Of a stretch of 64,000 bases of DNA, positions 31,425 through 39,766 are shown piece by piece; the stretch's first letter is position 1; every line of letters starts with the position of its first letter. Origin of the DNA: JAFDWR01 sp038216655 (GTDB lineage: Bacteria > Armatimonadota > Fimbriimonadia > Fimbriimonadales > Fimbriimonadaceae); contig JBBQPZ010000017.1 in the NCBI GenBank assembly GCA_038216655.1, forward strand, positions 1 through 64,000, in the 5' to 3' direction. Below the pieces are notes generated by a model. That model did not search any database. It saw only the letters and a list, made by a program, of their open reading frames with translations, and was not told the DNA's origin. Both the position numbers and the translations under genes were made by a program.

Positions 31425-33347
31425 CTACCTCGGGTGAACCGACTTCCCTTTCGCGGCCACGCCGATCGCGGCTTCCATCACGTTGGCGACGCTTAGTCCC
31501 GCCTCCGCCCGGATAATTGCCTGAGCTCCATGCTCGATGAACCTGTCGGGGAGTGCAATCGACTTCAGGGGCAGGGTGCCGAGACCGGAGTCATTAAGCG
31601 CATCGCGAACCATCTGCCCAAAGCCGCCCTGGGCTACGTTCTCCTCAAGCGTGACCGCCGCGCCACAGTTTCGCGCCGCCTCGGTGATCGTCAGCGCATC
31701 GAGTGGCTTAACGAACCTGGCGTTGATCACCGTCGCGTCGACCCCTTCATCGGCGAGAAGCGCAACTGCCTCCCAAGCCACGCTCACCATGCTGCCGAGG
31801 GCGATTAGGGCGACCTTTCGTGATGCGGAGGCATCGGCGGTGCGCAGCACTTCGGCTCTGCCCAGTTGGATCGGCGGCCGAGCTTCCGGAAGTCGGTCGT
31901 CGCTGGTCCCGCGCGGATAACGAACCGCGGTCGGGCCTGAATCGTAAGTCGCCATCCAGCGGGTCATCTCGCCAAGCTCGGTGGTGTCGCGCGGCGAGAG
32001 CAGCACCATGTTTGGGATGAAGGAAAGGAACGACAGATCGAACGCCCCGTGATGGGTAGGTCCGTCGTCGCCGACCAATCCCGCGCGGTCTAAGAAGAAC
32101 CGAACCGGCAACTTCTGTATACATACATCGTGCAGAACTTGATCAAATCCACGCTGCAAGAAAGTGGAGTAGATCGCGCAGAACGGCTTCATTCCGCCGG
32201 CGGCAAGCCCCGCGGCGAATGTAACCGCGTGCTGCTCGGCGATGCCGACATCGTAATATCGGTTCGGGAACTGTTTGGCAAAAGACGTCAGGCCGGTTCC
32301 ATCGGGCATAGCCGCAGTGATCGCGACGACTCGCTCGTCCTTCTCGGCGCAGGAGCTAGCGGCATCTCCAAATGCTTGGGTGTAGGAGACCGGACCGCCA
32401 ACTTTGACCATCTCACAGGCTTGCAGGTCGAATGGGATCACGCCGTGCCACTTGCGCGAGTCCTCCTCGGCAACGTCGTACCCCTTCCCCTTCACGGTAA
32501 TCGCATGAACGAAGATCGGACCCTTTAGGTCCCGCACGTTGCGGAAGACTTCGAGCAGCACCGGCAGGTTATGCCCGTCGACCGGTCCGATGTATTCATG
32601 GCCGATCTCTTCAAATATCGTCCCCGTCTCTTCCGGAGCTAGGTAGTGGGTGATGCCATGGCGTAGGCCAGCGGCCACTCTGGTGACCGGATTCGGCATC
32701 TTCTCAACGACACGCTTCGCTTGGCCAGCCAGTTGCTGGAGCCACTGTCTCGATCTAAGTCGGGCGAGATAATTCGTAAGGGCACCGACATTCGGGGCGA
32801 TCGACATACGGTTGTCATTGAGCACGACCGTCATGTCGGTCTGCAACTCGCCCGCATGGTTGAGCGCCTCCCAGCTCATGCCACTTGCGATCGCGGCGTC
32901 TCCGGCGACGGCGACGACTCGCTCGGTGGTTCCAAGGGCATCGCGCGCGCAGGCGAAACCGAGCGCGGCCGAGACCGCGGTGCCGGCGTGGCCCGCACCA
33001 AAGACGTCGAGTTCGTGCTCGTCCCGCTTCAGGAAGCCGCTCATCCCTTTGTGCTTGCGCAGGGTGTCGAAGCGGTCGAGGCGACCCGTAAGCAATTTAT
33101 GCGGGTAGGCCTGGTGTCCGGTATCCCAGATGACCTTATCCGGTGGAACCGAGAAGGCGGCGTAGAGGGCGACGGTAAGTTCGACGGTTCCGAGATTGGA
33201 CGAGAGATGTCCGCCCGTGCCACTCACCTTTTCGAGGATCGCTTGACGCACTTCCGCCGCTAACTCGATCAGTTCTTTGTCGGAAAGCCTATGCAGGTCG
33301 CGAGGGTCAACGATTTCACTGAGCAAACGGTAGGGGCCAGCTTCCAT
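31425..33347 (-). CDS. dxs: 1-deoxy-D-xylulose-5-phosphate synthase
   Basis: Dxs condenses pyruvate and glyceraldehyde 3-phosphate with thiamine diphosphate, the first step of the MEP isoprenoid pathway. The 640 residues show SSNLGTVELTVALY, DTGHQAYPHKLLTGR, the ThDP motif VAGDAAIASGMSWEALNHAG...DNRMSIAPN, PVDGHN, FYDVGIAEQHAVTFAAGLAA with the catalytic Glu, and FLDRAGLVGDDGPTHHG. Length and motif order are normal. It heads a minus-strand group with the SH3-like gene and yajQ. The accessory UppS-like gene at 38572 would use products of this pathway. Confidence 0.95.
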   Translation of the reverse strand: MEAGPYRLLSEIVDPRDLHRLSDKELIELAAEVRQAILEKVSGTGGHLSSNLGTVELTVALYAAFSVPPDKVIWDTGHQAYPHKLLTGRLDRFDTLRKHKGMSGFLKRDEHELDVFGAGHAGTAVSAALGFACARDALGTTERVVAVAGDAAIASGMSWEALNHAGELQTDMTVVLNDNRMSIAPNVGALTNYLARLRSRQWLQQLAGQAKRVVEKMPNPVTRVAAGLRHGITHYLAPEETGTIFEEIGHEYIGPVDGHNLPVLLEVFRNVRDLKGPIFVHAITVKGKGYDVAEEDSRKWHGVIPFDLQACEMVKVGGPVSYTQAFGDAASSCAEKDERVVAITAAMPDGTGLTSFAKQFPNRYYDVGIAEQHAVTFAAGLAAGGMKPFCAIYSTFLQRGFDQVLHDVCIQKLPVRFFLDRAGLVGDDGPTHHGAFDLSFLSFIPNMVLLSPRDTTELGEMTRWMATYDSGPTAVRYPRGTSDDRLPEARPPIQLGRAEVLRTADASASRKVALIALGSMVSVAWEAVALLADEGVDATVINARFVKPLDALTITEAARNCGAAVTLEENVAQGGFGQMVRDALNDSGLGTLPLKSIALPDRFIEHGAQAIIRAEAGLSVANVMEAAIGVAAKGKSVHPR

Positions 33348-33424
33348 ACATTCCTAATCAACGGTCCTAGCTCTCCCTACGATCCCAAATGGAGGTTTGT
33401 TGTTACACGGAAACCTAGTTCGCT

Positions 33425-33449
33425 TTGTTTAAGTCAATCTTTCTGGCAT
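33425..33449 (+). promoter_or_regulatory. Possible promoter of the response-regulator gene
   Basis: TTGTTT (33425-33430) and CATAAT (about 33447) are spaced 16 bp apart, about 65 bp before the response-regulator start in the divergent dxs gap. The match is moderate. Confidence 0.3.
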
Positions 33450-33513
33450 AATCGGCTAGGGTCGGCATGATCTTCGTGTCCCCAGACGAGTACCGCTAGA
33501 GGACCTAACCACT

Positions 33514-33948
33514 GTGGCATCCGAACCCAAAACCATTCTCCTTGTTGAAGACAACGCCGACGATGAGCAGCTGACCCTTTGGGCGATGCGCCTCAGCGAC
33601 GTCCCCAACATCATCCGCGTCGCCCGCGATGGAGCGGAAGCGATCGAATTCCTCTTCGGCCCCGCCGGGGTTGCCTCTCCGAAGTTGCCCGATTTGGTTC
33701 TGCTTGATTTGAAGCTTCCCAAGGTTAGCGGTCTGGAAGTATTGGAGCGAATCCGGAGCGAAGACCGCACACGGATGATGCCGATTGTTATCCTCACGTC
33801 TTCGGACGAAGAGCGGGACATCGTGGAGAGCTACAGCCTCGGCGCAAACTCCTACGTGCGCAAGCCGGTGGACTTCGATGAGTTTATGGACGCCGTGAAG
33901 CAACTTGGACTTTACTGGCTCGGCATGAACCGTACGCGGCCGAATTAG
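33514..33948 (+). CDS. Single-domain response regulator (Rcp1-like)
   Basis: The 144-residue receiver starts at GTG and has the acidic pair in LLVEDNADDEQ, phospho-acceptor D65 in LVLLDLKLPK, T/S in IVILTSSDEE and the conserved Lys in SYVRKPVDFDEF. No output domain follows. The N-D-A-D-D and long beta4-alpha4 insert (FGPAGVASPKLPD) are typical of Rcp1-type regulators paired with phytochrome or hybrid kinases. No kinase gene is adjacent. Its stop overlaps the recN stop (TTAG). Confidence 0.9.
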   Translation: MASEPKTILLVEDNADDEQLTLWAMRLSDVPNIIRVARDGAEAIEFLFGPAGVASPKLPDLVLLDLKLPKVSGLEVLERIRSEDRTRMMPIVILTSSDEERDIVESYSLGANSYVRKPVDFDEFMDAVKQLGLYWLGMNRTRPN

Positions 33949-35633
33949 TCGAACAAAGCGCTCGCCACGACTTTGCCAGATAACATCTCGCGGGCGTTGG
34001 CTATTGCAGAATTCGTGACTTCTTCTCCGGCGAGCATCCGCGCGATTTCTCTAACCCGCTCCTCATCGTTGAGTCGACGCACCGAGGCAACCACTCGTCG
34101 GTCCGATTCGCCTTTCTCAATCCGATAGTGCGTTGTCGCCCGGCAGGCGATTTGCGGCAGGTGGGAGATCACCAGCACCTGATAGTGCGAGGCCAGCTCT
34201 TCGATCTTCTTCGCGACGGTGGCGGCGGCTCGCCCGCCAAGACCCGCGTCGACTTCGTCGAAGATCAGGGTCGGGACACCCGCCTTTCCGGCCAAAGAAC
34301 TCTTGATCGCGAGCATCACGCGTGAGATTTCTCCCCCTGACGCGATCTTGCTTAGAGGCTTCTGCGGCTCACCGGCGTTGGCGGAGAAGTAGAACTCCAC
34401 GCTGTCCGCGCCGTCGGCGTCGGGCTCGCGGGGGCTGAAATGGGTGCGGAATTGGGCGCGCTCCATCCCTAAATCGGACAACTCCATTGCGACCAGACGA
34501 TCAAACTCGACCCCGCGCTCCTGCCGGAGCTTGGTGAGTTCGCCCGACTTTGCCACGAGGGCCGCCAACGCACCCGAATAGGCGGTGGCAAGTTCCTCCT
34601 CGCTCTCTGCACCGTCTTCGAGGAGGTCAAGCTCCTCTCGAACTTTCTCCAGGAACGCCAGCACCTCAGCCTCATCCACGCCGTACTTGCGACGGAGCCG
34701 CTTAAGCGCATCGATCCGCCCGGCAACTTCTTCGAGCCGCTCCGGGTCGGCGTCGAGGCTTTCGGCGTAGCCACGAAGCTCGTGGGCAGCCTCCTGCATG
34801 CTGACCAGTGCGCCGTTCAGCGCTTCGATCGCCGGTTCGAGGGTGGGATCGAATTTGACCGCCGCCTGCAAGTTCGCTACAGCAACGCCCAATAGATCGG
34901 CCGCGTTCGATTCTCCGTCGGAGGTTGCCTCAAGTGCGGAGAAGGAGGCCTCGGCAAGCTTCTCGGTGTGCTTGAGGCGCGAAAGCATCGTCTCCGACTC
35001 TTCCAACTCGCCCGCTTTGGGGGCTACCGACTCGATCTCATTCGCCTGGAACTTCAGGAGGTCGAGCCGGTGCTCGCGATCCCGCAGCCCCGCCCGCAGT
35101 CCTTCCAGCCGTCGTCGAGCCTCGGCTGCTCTCGCGAACTTCTCGGCGACCTGCACCTTGAGCGTGTCGGCGGGATGTCCGATCCAGGCGTCCAAGTGTT
35201 CGTCGTGTCCCTCGGAGTTAAGCAGCGCTTGGTGATCGTGCTGGCCGTGCAGGTCAACAAGAATCGAACCCAGTTGCTTGACCACCGCGACGGGTAGCAA
35301 CTTGCCCCCCGCCCGGCACTGGGATCGCCCTTCGGCGATCAGCTCGCGCTGCAGGTAGAGCGTGGATTCTTCAAGCGGGATGCCCAACTCCTCGCATCGT
35401 TCGACGATTTCTGGCCGTTGGGAGAGGTCGAACACGACCGAAACGGTCGCCGCCCGCATCCCCGAGCGCACCAGTTCGAAGTCAGCTCGCTCACCTAGGG
35501 CGAGTTCGATCGCGTCGATGAGCAAAGACTTGCCCGCGCCAGTCTCGCCGGTCAGGACCGTGTAACCGGGACCCAACACGAGCTGGGCGCGTTCGATAAT
35601 CGCGATGTTCTCAACGGTTAACTCGACGATCAT
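33945..35633 (-). CDS. recN: DNA repair protein RecN
   Basis: RecN is an SMC-like ATPase that tethers DNA ends during double-strand-break repair. The 562-residue product starts MIVELTVENIAIIERAQLVLGPGYTVLTGETGAGKSLLIDAIELALG, with Walker A near residue 32. Two coiled-coil arms follow, separated near 300, then the signature KIASGGEISRVMLAIKS, Walker B PTLIFDEVDAGLGGRAA, and HLPQIAC. The ATG at 35633 begins the conserved region; the longer frame to 35735 crosses the divergent GNAT start. Confidence 0.95.
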   Translation of the reverse strand: MIVELTVENIAIIERAQLVLGPGYTVLTGETGAGKSLLIDAIELALGERADFELVRSGMRAATVSVVFDLSQRPEIVERCEELGIPLEESTLYLQRELIAEGRSQCRAGGKLLPVAVVKQLGSILVDLHGQHDHQALLNSEGHDEHLDAWIGHPADTLKVQVAEKFARAAEARRRLEGLRAGLRDREHRLDLLKFQANEIESVAPKAGELEESETMLSRLKHTEKLAEASFSALEATSDGESNAADLLGVAVANLQAAVKFDPTLEPAIEALNGALVSMQEAAHELRGYAESLDADPERLEEVAGRIDALKRLRRKYGVDEAEVLAFLEKVREELDLLEDGAESEEELATAYSGALAALVAKSGELTKLRQERGVEFDRLVAMELSDLGMERAQFRTHFSPREPDADGADSVEFYFSANAGEPQKPLSKIASGGEISRVMLAIKSSLAGKAGVPTLIFDEVDAGLGGRAAATVAKKIEELASHYQVLVISHLPQIACRATTHYRIEKGESDRRVVASVRRLNDEERVREIARMLAGEEVTNSAIANAREMLSGKVVASALFD

Positions 35634-35692
35634 GGACCTTGTTATTGTGACGTGTAGAGACCGCCGATCGCCCCGCCAGTAAACTCGGCCCG

Positions 35693-36196
35693 ATGTCTGA
35701 CATGCTGATCCGGCCTTGGCGCGAAGGCGACTCAATCTCCGAGTTGACCACCTTGCTCCACCAAGCCTACGCGGTCTGGGCCGAGCGAGACATCCGGTTC
35801 ACCGCAACCGACCAGTCAGAGGAGAAAACCCTCGAGCGGATCACCGACACGTTCACGTTCGTGGCCGAGCTAGAAGGACGGCTGCTCGGCACGATCACGC
35901 TGCACGACCATGCTCAGTGGCATGACCTCCAATACTATCGCCGCCCCGGCGTATGGTTCTTCGGCCAGTTCGGGGTGCTGCCCGAGTTCAAGCGAACCGG
36001 CTTGGGGGCTTGTCTGATGGCAACGGTGGAATCGTATGCTCGCGAGCATGGAGCTTCGGAGCTGGCCTGCGATACGGCGGAGCCAGCGATCGAACTTCAC
36101 GACTACTACGCTCAGAAAGGCTACGTGCAGGTGGGAATCCACGACTGGAAATTCGCGAATAATCGGAGCCTGATCTTCACGAAGGTTCTGGCATGA
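35693..36196 (+). CDS. GNAT-family N-acetyltransferase
   Basis: The 167-residue protein has the acetyl-CoA-binding motif A as GQFGVLPEFKRTGLGACLMATVESYAREHGASELACDTAE and motif B around YYAQKGYVQVG. The substrate is unknown. It is divergent from recN (59-bp gap) and ends before a bidirectional terminator shared with rpmF. Confidence 0.85.
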   Translation: MSDMLIRPWREGDSISELTTLLHQAYAVWAERDIRFTATDQSEEKTLERITDTFTFVAELEGRLLGTITLHDHAQWHDLQYYRRPGVWFFGQFGVLPEFKRTGLGACLMATVESYAREHGASELACDTAEPAIELHDYYAQKGYVQVGIHDWKFANNRSLIFTKVLA

Positions 36197-36199
36197 AAA

Positions 36200-36231
36200 G
36201 GCCCTCCGATTCTTTACAGAACCGGAGGGCT
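36200..36231. terminator. Bidirectional terminator between GNAT and rpmF
   Basis: GCCCTCCGATTCT and AGAACCGGAGGGC form a 13-bp stem with one mismatch, flanked by AAAA on the left and a short T-rich stretch on the right. It serves two convergent genes. Confidence 0.75.
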
Positions 36232-36245
36232 ATTCGTTGGCGAAA

Positions 36246-36428
36246 CTACTTTTTGAAGCCAGGAAGCTGCCGGCCGTTGTACCAGCCGTCAGGCGTGGCA
36301 TTGTGGTTGAGCCGATAGGGCTCGCCTGCAACCTGCTTGTTGATGATGATCTCCGGCAGGATGGCAACGTAATTCGTTCGGCGAAGAGCCGTGCGCTGGT
36401 GACTGTGGCGTCGCTTAGGATTTGGCAT
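36246..36428 (-). CDS. rpmF: 50S ribosomal protein L32, apparently zinc-free type
   Basis: The 60-residue product begins MPNPKRRHSHQRTALRRTNY, the basic L32 N-terminus, and ends EPYRLNHNATPDGWYNGRQLPG, which matches the P-H-R-x-C-P-x-C-G-x-Y-x-G-R part of L32 with the cysteines replaced. No Cys is present, so the usual four-cysteine zinc ribbon is lost. It starts right after the rpmG stop (TAA-ATG), so the two are co-translated. Confidence 0.85.
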   Translation of the reverse strand: MPNPKRRHSHQRTALRRTNYVAILPEIIINKQVAGEPYRLNHNATPDGWYNGRQLPGFKK

Positions 36429-36596
36429 TTACTTCTTCTCTCGGTGGAGCGTGTGCTTGCGAAGGTTCGGGTTGTACTTCATCAGCTCGAGGCGCTCGGT
36501 CGTGTTGCGCTTATTCTTGGTCGTCGTGTAGTAATTTTTCCCGTCTTCCGTGCACACGACACGGATGATTTCTCGGGCTTCCGATTTCTTCGCCAT
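36429..36596 (-). CDS. rpmG: 50S ribosomal protein L33, apparently zinc-free type
   Basis: The 55-residue product begins MAKKSEAREIIRVVCTEDGKNYYTTTKNK and continues RNTTERLELMKYNPNLRKHTLHREKK, the full L33 pattern. Zinc-binding L33 has two C-x-x-C pairs. Here only one Cys (residue 15) remains, and the second pair is N-P-N-L, so it is the C-minus type. GGATCC just before the ATG gives a weak ribosome site. It is upstream of rpmF with no gap. Confidence 0.93.
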   Translation of the reverse strand: MAKKSEAREIIRVVCTEDGKNYYTTTKNKRNTTERLELMKYNPNLRKHTLHREKK

Positions 36597-36748
36597 GGGA
36601 TCCTCAAAGGCCGCCGAACCCGAGACGGGTGCATGACAGCCTTCGAATTATGACCGAGATGCGCTCTCGATTGCAACCGCTCATGCGGTGATGGAACTGA
36701 TTGTCCTGATGGAGTTGATGGAATTGAGCGGAAACACCACCCTCAACA

Positions 36749-36812
36749 CTCCAGCACTCCAGCACTCCAGCACTCCAGCACTCCAGCACTCCAGCACTCC
36801 AGCACTCCAACG
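36749..36812. repeat. Octamer tandem repeat (CACTCCAG, 8 copies)
   Basis: Eight units of CACTCCAG, the last ending CCAA, lie just beyond the 3' end of the next minus-strand gene (36820). The remaining gap from 36597 shows no gene. Tandem units of 8 nt readily change copy number. Confidence 0.85.
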
Positions 36813-36819
36813 GCGAAGC

Positions 36820-37464
36820 CTATCCCCCGCCGCTCTGGCCGTTCTCCCCCCGACCGCTGTTCTCCGACGTTGAATTGAACCTCATCAAAATGGTCGTCGG
36901 TAGGCTCTGCCCGCCGTAGTAGCCGTTCAACTTGAACATGTAGCGACCGCCCTCGAAGGACACGTTGTCGACTCCGACGATCGTTCGCAGCACAGTCTTT
37001 CCATCCTTGTCGAGTCCCGTGCAGTACAGCGAGAGGTGGAGATCGTCGCGCGGGATATGGCCACCCACATAGAGACTCTCCGGCGCGACCTCGATCTCGC
37101 TCAGCAAGTCCCAACTGTCCTTTCCGCGGATGAAGTCCCGGACTCGAATCGAGCCGTGACTGCCTGCGACGATTTGCCATGGCAGCGTGCCATTGGTTGT
37201 CGAGATCGAGGTGTCTGGCGAGTCGTCGAACGTCTTAAGCGGCTTGGCCCCGGGGAGCAGCATGACCTGACGCTGCCCGTTTTGGACGTCTGTGACCGCC
37301 TTTGCGCCCAACTTCTCGGCGATGGCTTGAACCGGCGCATAATCCTTTCCATCCACAACGATCCCGGCGATTGTCTGACTGTCGCCGGTAAGGCGAACGA
37401 TACACGTCTCGGTCGCGGGGGGTGCGATGCCTAACACGGCCAAAAGCAACAAAGGTTTGAACAT
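36820..37464 (-). CDS. Secreted protein with copper-amine-oxidase-N-like domain
   Basis: The 214-residue product has a signal peptide (MFKPLLLLAVLGIAPPATETC). A segment IVVDGKDYAPVQAIAEKLGAKAVTDVQNGQ near 33-62 follows the V-D-G-K-x-Y-x-P-x-x-x-x-A-E-x-L-G-A pattern of Cu-amine-oxidase-N domains, which occur in cell-surface proteins and do not bind copper. The C-terminus (VLRTIVGVDNVSFEGGRYMFKLNGYYGGQSLPTTILMRFN) looks like a beta domain. The exact role is unknown. Confidence 0.7.
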   Translation of the reverse strand: MFKPLLLLAVLGIAPPATETCIVRLTGDSQTIAGIVVDGKDYAPVQAIAEKLGAKAVTDVQNGQRQVMLLPGAKPLKTFDDSPDTSISTTNGTLPWQIVAGSHGSIRVRDFIRGKDSWDLLSEIEVAPESLYVGGHIPRDDLHLSLYCTGLDKDGKTVLRTIVGVDNVSFEGGRYMFKLNGYYGGQSLPTTILMRFNSTSENSGRGENGQSGGG

Positions 37465-37568
37465 GATGTGCTCATCGTACGCGATTCCCTGCCGGCACCA
37501 ATCCCCCGTTCACCGGAATTTTCAACCAAGCCCGCATGCGAGCCCCGACGGTATGCTCCAAGAACCTC

Positions 37569-37654
37569 GCCCGGGTGGTGGAACGGTAGACACAGAGGAC
37601 TTAAAATCCTTTGCTCTTACGAGCGTGCGAGTTCGAATCTCGCCCCGGGCACCA
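37569..37654 (+). tRNA. tRNA-Leu(TAA)
   Basis: Acceptor GCCCGGG pairs with CCCGGGC, the D-arm is TGGTGGAACGGTAGACA, the anticodon stem GAGGA/TCCTT encloses CTTAAAA (anticodon TAA), and a long variable arm is present as expected for Leu. The T-arm is GCGAGTTCGAATCTCGC. ACCA follows, so CCA is encoded. An imperfect copy of its 3' end occurs at 40528-40557. Confidence 0.97.
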
Positions 37655-37656
37655 CG
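37627..37656 (+). other. Left attachment-site copy (3' end of tRNA-Leu)
   Basis: The T-arm and acceptor end of tRNA-Leu plus ACG match 40528-40557 at 27 of 30 positions. The likeness continues for about 55 bp more, through the terminator hairpin. It bounds the 3-kb insertion on its left. Confidence 0.65.
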
Positions 37657-37673
37657 ATTTTGAACCTACAAAA

Positions 37674-37708
37674 GGCTCGATCCGATGTGGACCGAGCCCC
37701 TTACTTTT
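37674..37708 (+). terminator. Terminator after tRNA-Leu
   Basis: GGCTCGATCC and GGACCGAGCC form a 10-bp stem with one mismatch, followed by CCTTACTTTT. A second copy lies at 40571-40609. Confidence 0.75.
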
Positions 37709-37774
37709 GCTCAAATTAGGGATCTAACGACAACGCTGACCCCAAAACCAGAAATTTCCCGTTTGGGCGGCAGA

Positions 37775-38300
37775 CTAATCGCCTCGAACAGACTCCCCGA
37801 CATTTTGCCCAAACGGGCCAACGAGGCAGCTCACGTCAGAGCACAAATTGCGGAACCACCACAGGTCGATGTCCTGACCCGAGCTCCCAAAGCTCTGGAT
37901 CTGCATTTCGTTGGAGAGGTGGACAGTGACGTCCGCAAATAGACCAACCTCAATCGATTCGACAACAAACTTGCTCTCCTCGACGGACTTGTAAGAACTC
38001 GCGCCCGAGGTGCCATGCCTCCAGGTCGTAAGGACGATGGGGTGGCTTGTCATCGTAGAAGCTATCGTTATTGGTGTGGTCGGAGGAGTCAAGGATGATT
38101 CGGCTCGCCTGAACTACCCTCCAGTCGCCGGCTATGAACTTGAGTGCGAAGTCGCCTCGTGTGATCGCTTCTTCACGCCGGTTGATATCCGGGCGCTGTT
38201 CTCCGAACTCGAAGACCTGTCCAACCGCCCGAAACATCTCGCTTAGGGGTTCGCCGACCATTGGCTGCAACAAGTCACTAAGGTAGGGAAGATCGCGCAT
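37775..38300 (-). pseudogene. Frameshifted gene of unknown function inside the tRNA-Leu island
   Basis: The 5' part encodes MRDLPYLSDLLQPMVGEPLSEMFRAVGQVFEFGEQ and GDFALKFIAGDWRVVQASRIIL. The 3' part, in a different frame, encodes FVVESIEVGLFADVTVHLSNEMQIQSFGSSGQDIDLWWF. The two halves overlap at about 37976-38040 and would make one protein of about 170 residues if joined by a one-base shift. The W-x-L core followed by a D-L-x-L-x-F-x-N-x-x-L pattern recalls small DUF6188-like proteins, but weakly. It is likely a decayed island gene. Confidence 0.5.
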
Positions 38301-38571
38301 CCTGAGCTGTCTGTAGGCTACCGGATTGCAGGACTGCGGCTCGGACGACTTGCCAGCCGTACACGAAGGTTACTGCCTAGGCTTAGGCTTGCCGGTCTCG
38401 TTCGTGGACGCGCGACCCGGATGGAAGATCCTCGAGCCAAGCTGCCAATCCCGTTCGTTGCATCAGACGTTCGCATAGTCTAGTCGACATCGGAAAAGCA
38501 AGCGCAACTAGCGTAGTCCTCAGCGCATCATAGCTTGGGAACTTGGCATCAACCAAAACAGTCTGAAATGC
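38301..38571. other. Non-coding stretch upstream of the UppS-like gene
   Basis: No reading frame here is convincing. It should contain the promoter for the UppS-like gene, but I see no clear boxes. Several stop codons occur in all frames. Confidence 0.35.
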
Positions 38572-39252
38572 GTGGCCATCTCAAAACGAACCTACTCGCC
38601 ACGAGTAGATGCGACGCGAGTTACAAGGGTGCCACGTCACGTCGGACTGATTCCTGATGGCAATCGGCGGTGGGCTAGAGAGAGAGGTCTCCCGGTTGCC
38701 GCAGGCTACGAGGCCGGTGCCCGCAAAGGTCTCCAAATGCTCCGAGACTGCTCTGATCTTGGCATAGAGGAGGTCTCAGTCTATGGCTTTACGCAAGACA
38801 ACACTAAGCGGCCAAAGGAGCAAAGAATCGCCTTTGCGGGCGCTTGTGTGGCATTCGTCGAAGCAGCGCTGAAATACGACATTGCCCTGCTCGTCGTAGG
38901 AGATTCGACTTCAGCAATGTTCCCTGAGGAGCTTAAGCCGTTTGTCACCGAGCGACAGGGACATGGCTTTAGGGTCAACATGCTCGTGAACTATGGCTGG
39001 GAGTGGGATCTGAAGACGGCGTTTGAATCGGGCCAAAAGCGCGTCCATGATGGGTTGGCGTCCAGTCAAGTTAGCCGGATCGACATGGTCGTCCGCTGGG
39101 GCGGTTGCCGCAGATTAAGCGGATTCTTACCTGTCCAGTCCGTGTATTCGGACTTCTATGTTGTGGACGACTATTGGCCGGACTACGAAATCGGTCAGTT
39201 CCTCGGGGCACTTACCTGGTTCCAAACCCAGGAGCCTACTCTAGGCGGCTAA
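38572..39252 (+). CDS. Divergent UppS-like cis-prenyltransferase (island gene)
   Basis: The 226-residue product starts at GTG. It has the UPP-synthase motif HVGLIPDGNRRWARERGLPVAAGYEAG near 24-50, with the catalytic Asp in P-D-G-N. The second conserved region is MVVRWGGCRRLSGFLPVQSVYSDFYVVDDYWPDYE near 180-214, where housekeeping UppS has I-R-T-S-G-E-x-R-L-S-N-F and W-P-x-F. The changes (W-G-G-C, S-G-F-L) and location on a tRNA-bounded island point to an accessory enzyme making a polyprenyl diphosphate other than the essential C55 lipid. The product length is unknown. Confidence 0.8.
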   Translation: MAISKRTYSPRVDATRVTRVPRHVGLIPDGNRRWARERGLPVAAGYEAGARKGLQMLRDCSDLGIEEVSVYGFTQDNTKRPKEQRIAFAGACVAFVEAALKYDIALLVVGDSTSAMFPEELKPFVTERQGHGFRVNMLVNYGWEWDLKTAFESGQKRVHDGLASSQVSRIDMVVRWGGCRRLSGFLPVQSVYSDFYVVDDYWPDYEIGQFLGALTWFQTQEPTLGG

Positions 39253-39682
39253 ATTGGTTGGCCTTTTGAGCTTAGGAGAAACCAGCCTAGCCCATTTTTG
39301 AACCAGAATTTCTATTCGGTCGCCTTTCCGCCGAAAGGGTTGTTGTCCTTCTCCGCCTCTGCCCAAGGGACAGCGGCGAGACTCTACATTCTTAACCGCG
39401 ATTCCCTAATACCCGCCACGAAACCTCAAATATGGCTTCCTCCCGGAACGCCATAATCCCATTATTGTAAGAGTCGCCGTGCAGACGCACTCTATGTGAT
39501 TGGCCCACACGCGTCAATGCGAATCTCGTGTTCAAACCCCGGGCTGGACTTACGGGATATCCAGCACCAATGAGGTTTCAAACCCGAGATCCGCTGCTTT
39601 GGACGAAAGCGAGGGTCATCGCTCGAAAACGGACCCGTTACGTTGCGGGCTTCCGCTTAAGGAGCCCCAACGTTCTCATCTG
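39253..39682. other. Island stretch without a recognisable gene
   Basis: On the minus strand near 39315-39385 a frame reads AVPWAEAEKDNNPFGGKATE followed by a stop, but it has no start codon and may be a gene remnant. Nothing else is recognisable. Confidence 0.35.
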
Positions 39683-39766
39683 CTAAAGACGGCTTCTCCC
39701 GCGCCAGTACCAGCCTCCGCCACCGAGCAGGAACAGCACGATCAGAACGATTAGGATTGTTTCCAT
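39683..39766 (-). CDS. 27-residue single-helix membrane peptide
   Basis: METILIVLIVLFLLGGGGW followed by YWRGRSRL is encoded after GGAGA, 5 nt before the ATG at 39766. One hydrophobic helix, a glycine run, then W-Y-W and a basic tail match the pattern of very short proteins common in bacterial genomes (DUF3309-like). It lies on the tRNA-Leu island. The good Shine-Dalgarno supports a real gene; function unknown. Confidence 0.6.
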   Translation of the reverse strand: METILIVLIVLFLLGGGGWYWRGRSRL

